Below are positions 27,527 through 35,995 of a DNA stretch of 64,000 bases, piece by piece. This DNA is from Ostreococcus lucimarinus CCE9901 (taxonomy: Eukaryota > Chlorophyta > Mamiellophyceae > Mamiellales > Bathycoccaceae). Each line of letters starts with the position of its first letter. Positions within the stretch are counted from its first letter, which is position 1. Location: positions 62,001 through 126,000 of the forward strand of contig NC_009371.1 of the NCBI RefSeq assembly GCF_000092065.1, written 5' to 3'. Below the pieces are notes generated by a model. It had not been told where the DNA came from. It worked only from the letters and a program-made list of their open reading frames with translations, and searched no databases. A program made the position numbers and the translations under genes.

Positions 27527-28143
27527 CGCGCTCGATCACCGTCGCGTCCTCCACCGAGCGCTACCGTCGCGAATCGCGCGTCCGCGTCAGTCTCTCGCTC
27601 GTCTCTCGCGTCTCGGCGTCTCTCGCTCGCGCGCCGTCTTCGCGCCGCCCCCCCCCCCCTCGCCCCTCACCGCGCGCGCGCGTCCCTCTCGCTCGCGCGT
27701 CGACGCGCGCGCTTTTCTATGCGTCACCGACGCCCTCGCGATGTCCCGCGACGTCCCGCGCGTCCGGCGCGACGCGATCGGATCGCGCGAATCGCCCTCG
27801 ATCGCGCGAACGCGCGCGATCCCTCGTCGGAATTCTCCCCCCTCGCGCGCTCGCGCGCGTGTTTCGCGCCTCGCGTCGCGCGCACCTCTTCGACGGCCCG
27901 CGCGCGCGCGTTTCGCCGCGCGATTCGCGCGCGTCGGGCGACGTGTGCGGCGCCGCGCGTCGAAACGCGTCGCCGAATTCGCCGAAATGACGGCGTCGTT
28001 TATGCATCGTATGCATAAACAGTACGGTGTATTATTACACAACACGGTGCCCTATATACGGTGCGCTTAAATACGAGCGTCGGGATCATGAATCCGCGCG
28101 CGTCGTCCGTCGCCCGCAGAGCGCGCCCGCGCGTCGCGCGCGC
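27527..28143. other. Divergent intergenic region with a perfect palindrome
   Basis: 617 bp between the EAF1-like gene and a small plus-strand ORF. The first 450 bp are GC-rich low-complexity sequence. The last 140 bp are AT-richer and promoter-like, with a palindrome at 27998-28020 and TATA-like tracts (ctatatac near 28053). No RNA gene was recognised. Confidence 0.5.
27998..28020. promoter_or_regulatory. Perfect inverted repeat, 10-bp arms, 3-nt spacer
   Basis: The arms gtttatgcat and atgcataaac flank cgt. The site lies 124 bp upstream of the ATG at 28144 in the only AT-rich stretch of the region, so it could be a transcription factor site for a dimer or an RNA hairpin. Function is inferred from position and symmetry only. 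Confidence 0.5.
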
Positions 28144-28512
28144 ATGCCGCCCTGCGCCGACGACGACGTCGCGGCGATCCTCGCCGTCGCGCGCGCCGAG
28201 CTCCGCGTCGCGACGACGCGCCGCGTCGCGTCCGCGGCGACGCGGCTTCGCGCGTGCGAGCGCGCCTCCGTCGACGCCGCGCGCGCGTGCGCCGCGCGCG
28301 CGACGGCGGTGCGCGCGAGCGCCGATCGCGCGACGCGCGCGACGCGCGACGCGCGACGCCGCGTCGCGGTCGTCGCGTCCGCGGCGACGCGCGCGCGGCT
28401 CGAGCGCGCGCTCGAGCGCGCGGCGGCGGCGCTCGAGCGCGCGCGAGCGCTCGAGCGCGCGTGCGATCGCGCCGTCGCGGCGACGCGCGCGAAGGCGCGA
28501 GGGACGGCGTGA
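28144..28512 (+). CDS. Ala/Arg-rich helical protein, unknown function
   Basis: A 122-residue ORF begins MPPCADDDVAAILAVARAEL and consists almost wholly of Ala, Arg, Glu and a few Cys, with the heptad-like pattern of a coiled coil (LERALERAAAALERARALER). GC content is extreme and such frames arise by chance here, so it may not be a gene. In its favour are an AT-rich promoter-like stretch with a palindrome just upstream and a clean stop before the next gene. No family is recognised; a small coiled-coil complex subunit is one possibility. Confidence 0.4.
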   Translation: MPPCADDDVAAILAVARAELRVATTRRVASAATRLRACERASVDAARACAARATAVRASADRATRATRDARRRVAVVASAATRARLERALERAAAALERARALERACDRAVAATRAKARGTA

Positions 28513-28631
28513 GGGACGCGAAGACGCGTCGACGCGCGTCGCGCGCGCCGGCGTCGACGCGATTGCGTGTAATTTAAATGTGCAACAATGAGTGCGCGAT
28601 TCATTCGCACACGTCGACGCGCGCGCGTCCG

Positions 28632-29480
28632 ATGCGCGCGTCCGCGGCGCGCGGCGTCGCGTCGCGCGTCGCGCCGCGTCTCGCGCGTCGCGCGCGCGCT
28701 CGAGCGCCGAATCGACGCGCGCGCGCGCGATGCGGCGCGGCGTCGGACGACGACGCGACGCGCGCGGACGCGGCGGCGGCGCGCGCGCTCGCGGACGCGT
28801 GCGGCGGCGTGGACGCGCTGCTGACGCTCGCGGAGCGGACGTCGCCGAAGGACGCGGGCGCGGCGGTGGCGCTCGCGCGCGTGGCGCGCGCGGCGGCGGG
28901 AGACGAGGGCGACGACGTTCGAGGGCGGGCGGACGCGGTCGAGCGCGCGCACGCGGCGGCGACGACGCTGCGAACGTACGAGAGCGCGATCGCGAGCGCG
29001 GCGCGAGCGCAGAGGAATAGGGACGTGGCGAAACGGAAGACGCGACCGCGGGATCGGGCGTGCAATCAGCCGAAACCGCGACAGGGATGGACGAGGGCGG
29101 CGCTGCGCGAGCGAAACGCGAGGACGTGCGCGGCGTGCGAGAGGATCGCGGCGAAAGCGGACCTCTTTCGAGCGGTTCGAGTGAAGACGGCGAGCGGGGA
29201 GACGCGGGTGGTGGTCGGGGACGACGCGAGAGGGGTGAACGGGCGATCGGCGTACGTGTGCAAGACGCGCGCGTGCGCGGCGCGGGCGGCGAAGGGGAAG
29301 GCGATGCAACGCGCGTTGCGGTGCAACGTGGATCAAGGCGTGTACGACGCGCTCGCGAGGGAGGCGCGCGCGCTCGAGGAGGCGATGGGAGTGGATACTT
29401 CGGATTACGTCTTCTTACGACCCGAGGGTACGAGCGCGCGATGGAAAGCGCCGGGCGAATGGATTCCGCCGGACGCGTAG
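28632..29480 (+). CDS. YlxR (DUF448) family RNA-binding protein, probably plastid-targeted
   Basis: The start at 28632 (MRASAARGVASRVAPRLARR) gives 282 residues with a basic, acid-free presequence. An Ala-rich helical middle follows, then a YlxR domain near 160-250: RTCAACERIAAKADLFRAVR, VVGDDARGVNGRSAYVC and RACAARAAKGKAMQRALR. These match the bacterial fold, where RxCxxC-type and GRGAYVC-type segments bind RNA. Bacterial YlxR (RnpM) sits in the nusA-infB operon and modulates RNase P. In an alga it most likely acts in plastid or mitochondrial RNA processing. It overlaps no other gene. Confidence 0.8.
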   Translation: MRASAARGVASRVAPRLARRARARAPNRRARARCGAASDDDATRADAAAARALADACGGVDALLTLAERTSPKDAGAAVALARVARAAAGDEGDDVRGRADAVERAHAAATTLRTYESAIASAARAQRNRDVAKRKTRPRDRACNQPKPRQGWTRAALRERNARTCAACERIAAKADLFRAVRVKTASGETRVVVGDDARGVNGRSAYVCKTRACAARAAKGKAMQRALRCNVDQGVYDALAREARALEEAMGVDTSDYVFLRPEGTSARWKAPGEWIPPDA

Positions 29481-29585
29481 CGGAACCGCGCTGGTGTTAC
29501 AATGCTAGTAATCGATGCCCTATGTATTCTAATTTGCAACCGAGTGTAATTGTATCGTTTAACACGCCACCGACGCGCGCAAACT

Positions 29586-30794
29586 TCAACACGAAAGAAG
29601 GCGCTGCCGCCACTTGCGCTCGTACGTTCTCTTCGCGTGCGCGTACACGGCGAGCGACTTGCGCAGGTTGCGACGCAAATGCGCCATCATGTCTTCGTTC
29701 GCCACGTGCCTGTCGTAGAGGCGCTGCTGGTGCGCATCGAGCTCGGGCGCTTCGTTGTGCTGCGCAAAATTGGCTAAAAGCGTCGCGTTGAGCCGCGCAA
29801 AATCGGGTAAAGTTGTGAGCTTTTCTAAACCGTCGTCGAGTTTCTCCGTCAACAGAAATTTAAAGCACGGGTCGTCCAAATTCGCGATCGCCGCAGCGAC
29901 TTGAGCGTCTTTGTTCTCCCCACCGCCCGGTGCGAGGACGTGCAACCAATTATCACCGCCCAAGTAATCGTGCCACTCTACGAGGTTCATGGCGCACTCG
30001 CCCTTGTCCTTCATCGCCTTGTTCCACAGCCGACGATTTTCAGCCCCGGCCAAGCACGAGTACTTGTAGTGACTTAAAAACCGCTCGACTGGGTCTCTTA
30101 AGATTGTGATGTACGCACACGGGGCGTCAACGACCTCGCACAGTCCCATGCCGTAGGAGCCTTTGCTAAAAATCCGCGCCCCTGATTCATACATCTTCCG
30201 CAAACGATCCACGCCAAAGTACTCCGCGGGTTCGCCCGTGGCAAAGTGCCGCCGCGTCGCCGCGTAATTTTCTCTCGTCGTATCGACCAAAGGCCACGTG
30301 ATCCACTGCGCGATCGACTCATGATCGTGAGGAAATAATTCTTCGCCCAGGAACGCCTCCTGCTTCGGCTTACGATTCACCCTGCGTTCCACCTGTCGCA
30401 ACACCGAGTGAAAAAACGTCCCACCCGTCTTCGGCACGTGCAAAAAGTTGTAAAACAGCACTCGATTCGCGTGCGTCTGCTTCACCGACTTCGCCTTCCT
30501 CGGAATCTCGTAATATTTACTCAGATCACCGACGTTCAATTCCCGTCCGAACGCCTCGACTTCCTCGCGTTCCGCGAGCGCGCCGCCGCGTCGGTGCGCC
30601 CAATCCGCCCTCGCGCTCGCCCCGACGAGGCACGCCGCGACCGCGCACGCGCCGACGACCAGCCTCGCGCTCGCCGCGCCGCGCGTTCGATCGACCGCGA
30701 GCTTCGCCGCCGTCGTCTCCGCGTCGTCCGACGCGCGCTCGACGTCGCGAGACGCGCGCAGGAGCGGTTCGGCGTCGCCGCGCTCAACACCCAT
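29586..30794 (-). CDS. Golgi-type membrane sulfotransferase
   Basis: The start MGVERGDAEPLLRAS gives 402 residues with a single membrane segment (ARLVVGACAVAACLVGAS, about 43-60), a type II topology. The PAPS 5'-phosphosulfate loop is FLHVPKTGGTFFHSVLRQ (about 118-135), and the 3'-phosphate motif is ITILRDPVERFLSHYKYS (about 230-247). It therefore belongs to the carbohydrate sulfotransferase superfamily (heparan-sulfate 2-O or similar) and should transfer sulfate from PAPS to a glycan in the Golgi, making PAP. A PAP-phosphatase-like gene lies at 11683. The frame stays open upstream to 31058, but that part crosses a tandem repeat and is not family-like. Confidence 0.85.
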   Translation of the reverse strand: MGVERGDAEPLLRASRDVERASDDAETTAAKLAVDRTRGAASARLVVGACAVAACLVGASARADWAHRRGGALAEREEVEAFGRELNVGDLSKYYEIPRKAKSVKQTHANRVLFYNFLHVPKTGGTFFHSVLRQVERRVNRKPKQEAFLGEELFPHDHESIAQWITWPLVDTTRENYAATRRHFATGEPAEYFGVDRLRKMYESGARIFSKGSYGMGLCEVVDAPCAYITILRDPVERFLSHYKYSCLAGAENRRLWNKAMKDKGECAMNLVEWHDYLGGDNWLHVLAPGGGENKDAQVAAAIANLDDPCFKFLLTEKLDDGLEKLTTLPDFARLNATLLANFAQHNEAPELDAHQQRLYDRHVANEDMMAHLRRNLRKSLAVYAHAKRTYERKWRQRLLSC

Positions 30795-31030
30795 CGCGCT
30801 CGGCGCGCGACGACGACGACGACGACGCTCGGCGCGCGACGAAGCGTTCGCTCGCCGTCGTTCTCGAGTTTCGTTCGCGCGCGCGAGAGAGAGGCGAAGA
30901 GTGCGGCGCGCCGAAGAAAGACAGACAGGCGGGGTGTTGCGCAGAAATTGCGATCCGAGACGCGCGAGCGGCGCCGCGAGAGCGACGACGACGGACGAAG
31001 ACGCGCGATACGCCGGGAAGCGACGAGAAA

Positions 31031-31114
31031 ACGACGAGACTGGGATGAAAGAATACAAAGAATACAGTCAGGACGACGAGACTGGGATGAAAGAATACAA
31101 AGAATACAGTTAGG
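31031..31114. repeat. Tandem duplication, 42-bp unit, two copies
   Basis: Units 31031-31072 and 31073-31114 are identical except one base (c at 31069, t at 31111). Each holds the 9-bp element aaagaatac twice. The second copy contains the TAA stop of the DTW gene (31112-31110), so the repeat sits at that gene's 3' end. Confidence 0.9.
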
Positions 31115-31868
31115 ACGGCGGCGGCGAGCGCAGGTCGCGCTCGCGCGCGAGAACGGCGCTCGGCGGGCGAGTCGGCGCGCCGCGCTCTCGCGCGCCGCGA
31201 TGGTACGCGGCCCTCTCGGCGTCGAGTTGATCGTCAACCATGGCGTCGAACGCCTGAGCGACGCGCTCGGCGCCGCAGTTTTCACCGTCGAGCGCGAGTA
31301 AGGCCTCGCCGACGCACTCCGCGGTGCTCAGGCACAAATCGTTGGGTTGCTTTCGGATGCGATAGTTTGACTTTCGCCGCGGCTCTATTTGAAACTTGCG
31401 CAAGCGCTGCAACCACGGCACGCGGTGATACATCGCTCGCGCGCGATGCCACGTGGAATCGAGCACGATCAAATTCTCCAACCGTCGCGTCGTCGCGTCC
31501 CGCGCGTGCGCCGCCAGGTCGACCGCCTCGTCGCACGGCCACAGCACCCCCCACCGCGCGGCGTCCTCCTCCGCGAACGGCGCCTTCACGTCCCGTCCTC
31601 GCACTCGAAGGTCATCGAACAGCACTCGCACCTCGCATTTATCCAGCGCGAGTTCGCAGACGATCGCGCTTCCCAGGGCGCGTCGAAACTCCGCGCGGTC
31701 TTGCAGGATGTAAATGTTGGTCGAGTTCGCGACTCTCCCGGCCCGACCGAGCGCGCGCGCGACCGAGCGACACGCGCACGCCACCAACGCGCGGCGACAT
31801 CGCGCGCACGTCGGTCGACGCGTCGTCGCGGCGTCGAGCGCGCGGATCGGCGCGCAGCGCGACGTCAT
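31110..31868 (-). CDS. DTW-domain tRNA-uridine aminocarboxypropyltransferase
   Basis: Starting at MTSRCAPIRALDAATTRR, the protein has 252 residues. A Cys cluster (TCARCRRALVACAC, about 19-32) fits the N-terminal zinc motif. The family motif appears as VLDSTWHRARAMYHR (about 136) and NYRIRKQPNDLCLSTAEC (about 167), matching the DxTW and YxxRxxP...LST signatures of DTWD1/DTWD2/TapT. The enzyme should use SAM to add an aminocarboxypropyl group to uridine in tRNA, at position 20 or 47 in known members. A further in-frame ATG at 31967 would overlap the divergent neighbour, so the inner start is preferred. Confidence 0.85.
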   Translation of the reverse strand: MTSRCAPIRALDAATTRRPTCARCRRALVACACRSVARALGRAGRVANSTNIYILQDRAEFRRALGSAIVCELALDKCEVRVLFDDLRVRGRDVKAPFAEEDAARWGVLWPCDEAVDLAAHARDATTRRLENLIVLDSTWHRARAMYHRVPWLQRLRKFQIEPRRKSNYRIRKQPNDLCLSTAECVGEALLALDGENCGAERVAQAFDAMVDDQLDAERAAYHRGARERGAPTRPPSAVLARERDLRSPPPS

Positions 31869-31920
31869 TTGCCGCCGCCGTGTCCCGGTCGCTTCATCGG
31901 GACGCGCGTCGAGACGCGCG

Positions 31921-33570
31921 ATGCGCGCGCGGGCGTCGACGTGGAACGTCGCGGCGATCAACAACAACCCGTTCGAGTACTACGCCAGCGCGCGCGGTCG
32001 CGGAGAGGCGTCGAGCGACGACGGCGGCGATGTTTATGAATCATTTCTGCTCGCGGTCGAGCGCGCGCTGTCGAGCGACGCCGGCGGCGCGTCCGACGCG
32101 ACGATGGCGCGCGCGCTCGGACCGGACGCGCTGGACGCGCTGCAGGCGAAGATCGCGGCGAGCGGCGCGGCGAAGGACGGAGAGGCGGCGGCGCGGGCGC
32201 GACGCGCGTACGAGGCGCGGTGCGGCGAGCGAACGTGCGGCGAGTTCCTGCGAGACGCGGAGATCGGCGCGAAACGCCTGTGCTCGATGCCGGACAGAGT
32301 GACGAACACGGTGAACGTGTTCGACGACGAAGGCGAGCGAAGGACGGTGCGAAGGCCGACGGTGATTAATTGTTACGACGAGACGCTGGAGGACGAAGGC
32401 GAGTGGTTTCGAGCGTGGATGGGGTACATGTTCGACGCGAAAGTACGCGCGACGCGGGGAGGCGAGGCGCGAGCGATGGTGGAGATGTTGGTGCCGATTA
32501 GACGGGCGAAGTATCCGGCGGTGAGCGAGGAGGAGGAGGCGCTGGGGATCCCTTTACAAATTTTCTATTTGGCGGCGTTCGACGCGGCGTTGGCGCGCGT
32601 GGCGACGACGGCGGCGGGCTCGTTTGAGGCTTGGCAGCGCATTCGCGCCGGTTTAGTCGATGCATTAGTGCGACATAAGGTGCCGCGAACGCTCGATGTG
32701 GTGGAGCATTGCTTACTGGGGTCATCGTCGTCGGACGTGAATTTGTCGGCGTGCTTTTTGCAGGAAGTCGGCGCTTCGTTCGCCGACGCGCTCGAGGCGC
32801 GAGAAAGCGTGCGGGACACGTACGAGATATATCGTCCAGAGGATCTGGACGTGAAGCGCGATCAAAACTCGATCGTGCTCGTGTCCAAGACGTTCACTCG
32901 AGGCGAGCGTGCGATCGAGAAGACGCGCGAGATTTTGGAGTCACTCGGCGACGGCGCCGCCAAATTCTCCAAGGGTGATTTTTGCGCCTTTCTCGTTCGC
33001 GGGGTGCTGTTTTGTTCGTTTCACGGCGATACGGATGGGTTACAAACTAAAGTAATCACCACCGCTACGCACGCGCACTGCGTCGCAAACGACGCGATCG
33101 ATGCGTGCGTCTTTGGCATGGACGCCAACACTCACGTTGCGCACAAGGACGGTAAAAAGCAAGGCGTCACAGATTTCATAGACTTCTTGGCCGCAGAAAC
33201 GACGTTTAGATCGTGCTGGACGATGGCCGAGATCGACGTCGAGCGCGACGCCTTCACGACGTTCAGCGCGCGCACCTTCCTTCAGGCGCAGCTCAACAAA
33301 GCTGTGCCGCTCGCCGAAATCGCGACGAGCGCGCTCACGGACCGCCATCCCAAAGACCACGTGTTGATTTACACCCGAACCGACGCCAACGCCGCCTCGC
33401 TTAACGCCACCACCAAGCCCACGCTCACTCGCATCAACGCCGTGGACTTCACCGCGCACCCCAAGCCCCCTAGTGTCCTCCCTTTCGACGCCGACGCGAC
33501 GTTTCCCAACGCTCGCTTCCCGAGCGATCACGCCTGCGTCGTCTTCAACTTCGACTTCTCCCTCGCGTGA
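31921..33570 (+). CDS. Endonuclease/exonuclease/phosphatase (EEP, DNase I-like fold) superfamily protein
   Basis: 549 residues from MRARASTWNVAAINNNPFEY. EEP landmarks are the N-terminal WNVAAINNN (as in strand 1, W/TWN), VFGMDANTHVAHKDG (about 398, the GDFN/GDLN-like metal site, here MDANTH) and RFPSDHACVVFNF (about 534, the SDH motif). Metal and catalytic residues thus look present. The middle (120-330) is a long helical insertion not typical of small EEP enzymes. Substrate cannot be told: DNA, RNA, inositol lipid and sphingolipid members all share these motifs. There is no clear signal peptide. Confidence 0.7.
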   Translation: MRARASTWNVAAINNNPFEYYASARGRGEASSDDGGDVYESFLLAVERALSSDAGGASDATMARALGPDALDALQAKIAASGAAKDGEAAARARRAYEARCGERTCGEFLRDAEIGAKRLCSMPDRVTNTVNVFDDEGERRTVRRPTVINCYDETLEDEGEWFRAWMGYMFDAKVRATRGGEARAMVEMLVPIRRAKYPAVSEEEEALGIPLQIFYLAAFDAALARVATTAAGSFEAWQRIRAGLVDALVRHKVPRTLDVVEHCLLGSSSSDVNLSACFLQEVGASFADALEARESVRDTYEIYRPEDLDVKRDQNSIVLVSKTFTRGERAIEKTREILESLGDGAAKFSKGDFCAFLVRGVLFCSFHGDTDGLQTKVITTATHAHCVANDAIDACVFGMDANTHVAHKDGKKQGVTDFIDFLAAETTFRSCWTMAEIDVERDAFTTFSARTFLQAQLNKAVPLAEIATSALTDRHPKDHVLIYTRTDANAASLNATTKPTLTRINAVDFTAHPKPPSVLPFDADATFPNARFPSDHACVVFNFDFSLA

Positions 33571-33800
33571 TCGTTTCCGCTTCGTTCTGTTCGCGCATTC
33601 GATGTCATAAATATTTATTCATCATCTGTGATTTTTCCAGATTTTTTCTCCCCGTTTTCGTCGTCGAGCGCGTCCTCGCCGCGTCGCCGCGCGGCGTTGG
33701 CCGAATCGCCAGCGCAATTCCCAATTCTCAATCGATCGTCATCATTCACCGCCGCGCGACCTCCATCGCGCCCGTCGCGCCCATCGCGCGAAGCGTGGCG
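33571..33800 (+). other. Intergenic or 5' UTR segment before the membrane-protein gene
   Basis: 230 bp. The downstream frame is open through it, but the first real ATG with protein-like sequence is at 33801. The AT-rich tract at 33605-33660 probably holds the promoter and the previous gene's 3' end. Confidence 0.4.
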
Positions 33801-35744
33801 ATGCGATTCACGAGGAATAAATCCTCCGCCGCCGACGCGTCGTCGTCGACGCAGAGCGATGAGAATTCGACGGCGATCAACGTCGGGCCGGTGCGCCTGA
33901 AACTCCCGATGAAGATTCGATTCGGAAACGACGCCGCCGAGCTCGAACGACGGCGACAGGCGAACAGCAACCCGCTGGCGAAGATTCGAGGCTCGATGGC
34001 GGGCGTCGGACGGTCGATCAAGGGCGTGGGGAATCTGCAGCAGACGCTCATGACGAACATGATGGTGAAGGTCATCGCGGGGGTGTCGGGAACGCTGAGC
34101 GGGTTGTTGCTCGCGGGATTGGCGTATAAGGTGGTGGGAGGATATCAAGATGAGATAAAAGAGGCGAGGCGGGAGGTGCAGCGGCAACACCAGGAGAGGA
34201 AGGCGCGATTGGCGCAGGTGAGACGATTGCTGAGCGGACCGCTGCGGGCGGCGGCGAAAGATTTGAGAAACAGATTGGAGTTTATATTAAAGGTGCCGCC
34301 GAGACGTTCGAGCGGGGAACCGCCGAAGATTCGGGCGAATTATTTTGCGGCGCATTATCCCGATAATCCCAACGAAGCGGTGAATTCGACATTGTTTCGG
34401 TTGTGTCGGTATTTGCACTGGGTCGAGCAGTTTCAACGCGGGGTGCAGTTGGAAGGCGTGAGCGAGCAGGACACGTGGCAGTTCGCGTTGGATCAACAGC
34501 TTGATCGCGTGGCGATGGAGTTGGAGGTGAGCAACGAGCGCTACGACGCAACTGTACCGACAGAGCGTTTGACTGAGGTTTTCGCGCTCATACACGTTCG
34601 TGAGGTGGAGAAGGAGAAGCGAGTCGAGGGCGACGGCGCTGACGACGGCGGAGACGAAGGTGAAAAGTTAGCGAGTAAACGGTCTATTTTTCGCCGAATC
34701 GATTCCTCATTGAATGAGAAAACGACGGCAATGGAACCTTTAGAGGCTGCGGATTCGGCACCGAAGCGTCGCGTCGGACTCCTCAGCGCAGAGCCTCAGG
34801 AACGTCTCAGTCGATTTCCGATGCGCTTGTTTCGCGACACGCAAGTCGCACTGGCGGAGGTTTTTGGTAAGCTCCACACACTTGAATCCGGCGCTGGTCA
34901 GCCTCAACATGAAGGTAAGGTAAACCCGCACATGTTGTACACAGAGTTCGTCATGAAACTCGAAGAGGCGCAAATGCTCTACGAGCGCACCGTGGAAGAA
35001 CAAGCCTCCGAAGGTCTCGTTGATGCAGCCACAGTCTTGGTCGCGCAGCAAGAAAATCTCCAAGCCGATCCGTGGTTTAGATGGATGCTTCCGCTGCAGC
35101 TTCAAATTCGACGCTTGGCCATGCTACAGTCCCAGACGTCCAAGCTGTTAACGAGGAAGGAGGCTCGCGAACTCCTCGCCGCGAGGGCACGTTTGCGCGG
35201 CGTCCTCGACGGCTTGAACGGTTTACTTGACGTGCTCGACAGACGATTGGACGATCCGTTGTTCAACAAGCCCAAACACAATTTAAAGCAAAAGCACTTG
35301 GCGACGGCTAAAATCGCAACGAAGAAGGTAAAGTTGGAGGCGTTGAAGCGCGAAAAGTCACTGGCGCGATGGAACAAGTTGAAACAAGCGATCCCTTACG
35401 TCGCAAAGTATCGCCGCCTTCCACCTCCACCTGCGAGCAAGAGATATATCCGTTTAGTGACAGGAGATGAGTTACTGGCGTTCGTTCGACGGTATAAAGC
35501 GAAAGCCGTGGCGGGCGTCGTCTCTGCGGTGAGCACCGCCGTCGTGAGCACTGTCATCTCGAAAGTTGTCCAGCATCAAAACAAGCGGCCAAAAGCGGTT
35601 GAAATCGTGAAAACCGAGAGCGAAAGCGCTGAAAGCGAAGGCACGACTAAGGAGAAAAAGACGAACGATGAAGCAATCGAAGGTGAATTCGCACCGCCCA
35701 CGAAGACGCGTCCTAGACTTCGCAATAGTGTGAAAGTCAAGTGA
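33801..35744 (+). CDS. Predicted membrane protein, unknown function
   Basis: The 647-residue protein starts MRFTRNKSSAADASSS. It has a hydrophobic segment at about 90-113 (VKVIAGVSGTLSGLLLAGLA) and a second at about 570-592 (VAGVVSAVSTAVVSTVISKV). Between them are long charged helices (EIKEARREVQRQHQERKARL) that look coiled-coil. The segment from RANYFAAHYPDNPNEAV to LCRYLHWVEQFQRGV is Trp/Tyr-rich and looks like a conserved domain; it may belong to an uncharacterised algal family. The N-terminus could be a plastid transit peptide. The tail is Lys/Glu-rich. Confidence 0.75.
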   Translation: MRFTRNKSSAADASSSTQSDENSTAINVGPVRLKLPMKIRFGNDAAELERRRQANSNPLAKIRGSMAGVGRSIKGVGNLQQTLMTNMMVKVIAGVSGTLSGLLLAGLAYKVVGGYQDEIKEARREVQRQHQERKARLAQVRRLLSGPLRAAAKDLRNRLEFILKVPPRRSSGEPPKIRANYFAAHYPDNPNEAVNSTLFRLCRYLHWVEQFQRGVQLEGVSEQDTWQFALDQQLDRVAMELEVSNERYDATVPTERLTEVFALIHVREVEKEKRVEGDGADDGGDEGEKLASKRSIFRRIDSSLNEKTTAMEPLEAADSAPKRRVGLLSAEPQERLSRFPMRLFRDTQVALAEVFGKLHTLESGAGQPQHEGKVNPHMLYTEFVMKLEEAQMLYERTVEEQASEGLVDAATVLVAQQENLQADPWFRWMLPLQLQIRRLAMLQSQTSKLLTRKEARELLAARARLRGVLDGLNGLLDVLDRRLDDPLFNKPKHNLKQKHLATAKIATKKVKLEALKREKSLARWNKLKQAIPYVAKYRRLPPPPASKRYIRLVTGDELLAFVRRYKAKAVAGVVSAVSTAVVSTVISKVVQHQNKRPKAVEIVKTESESAESEGTTKEKKTNDEAIEGEFAPPTKTRPRLRNSVKVK

Positions 35745-35781
35745 AGTAGCGGCGACCCGCGCGAAATGTGTAATTAAAACG

Positions 35782-35995
35782 TAAAATCGTAAAGTCTTTG
35801 TCGCTCGTTTTCATCCTCCTTTAAGTTCTTCTAAAGTCTTCTTATTCGCAATCTTGGTCGCTCTGTTAATGGCTCCCGCGGCGTAGTATAAAATCGTAAA
35901 GTCTTTGTCGCTCGTTTTCATCCTCCTTTAAGTTCTTCTAAAGTCTTCTTATTCGCAATCTTGGTCGCTCTGTTAATGGCTCCCGCGGCGTAGTA
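35782..35995. repeat. Perfect 107-bp tandem duplication spanning a gene's 3' end
   Basis: Copies 35782-35888 and 35889-35995 appear identical base for base. The right copy holds the last 25 codons and stop of the EF-hand gene plus 29 bp beyond. The left copy is a second, untranslated version of the same codons. Perfect identity means a recent event, active homogenisation, or an assembly artefact. Confidence 0.95.

Noticed and set aside
28086-29336. 416-residue minus-strand ORF opposite the YlxR gene
   Set aside because: Arg/Ala/Ser low complexity antisense to a gene with clear family motifs.
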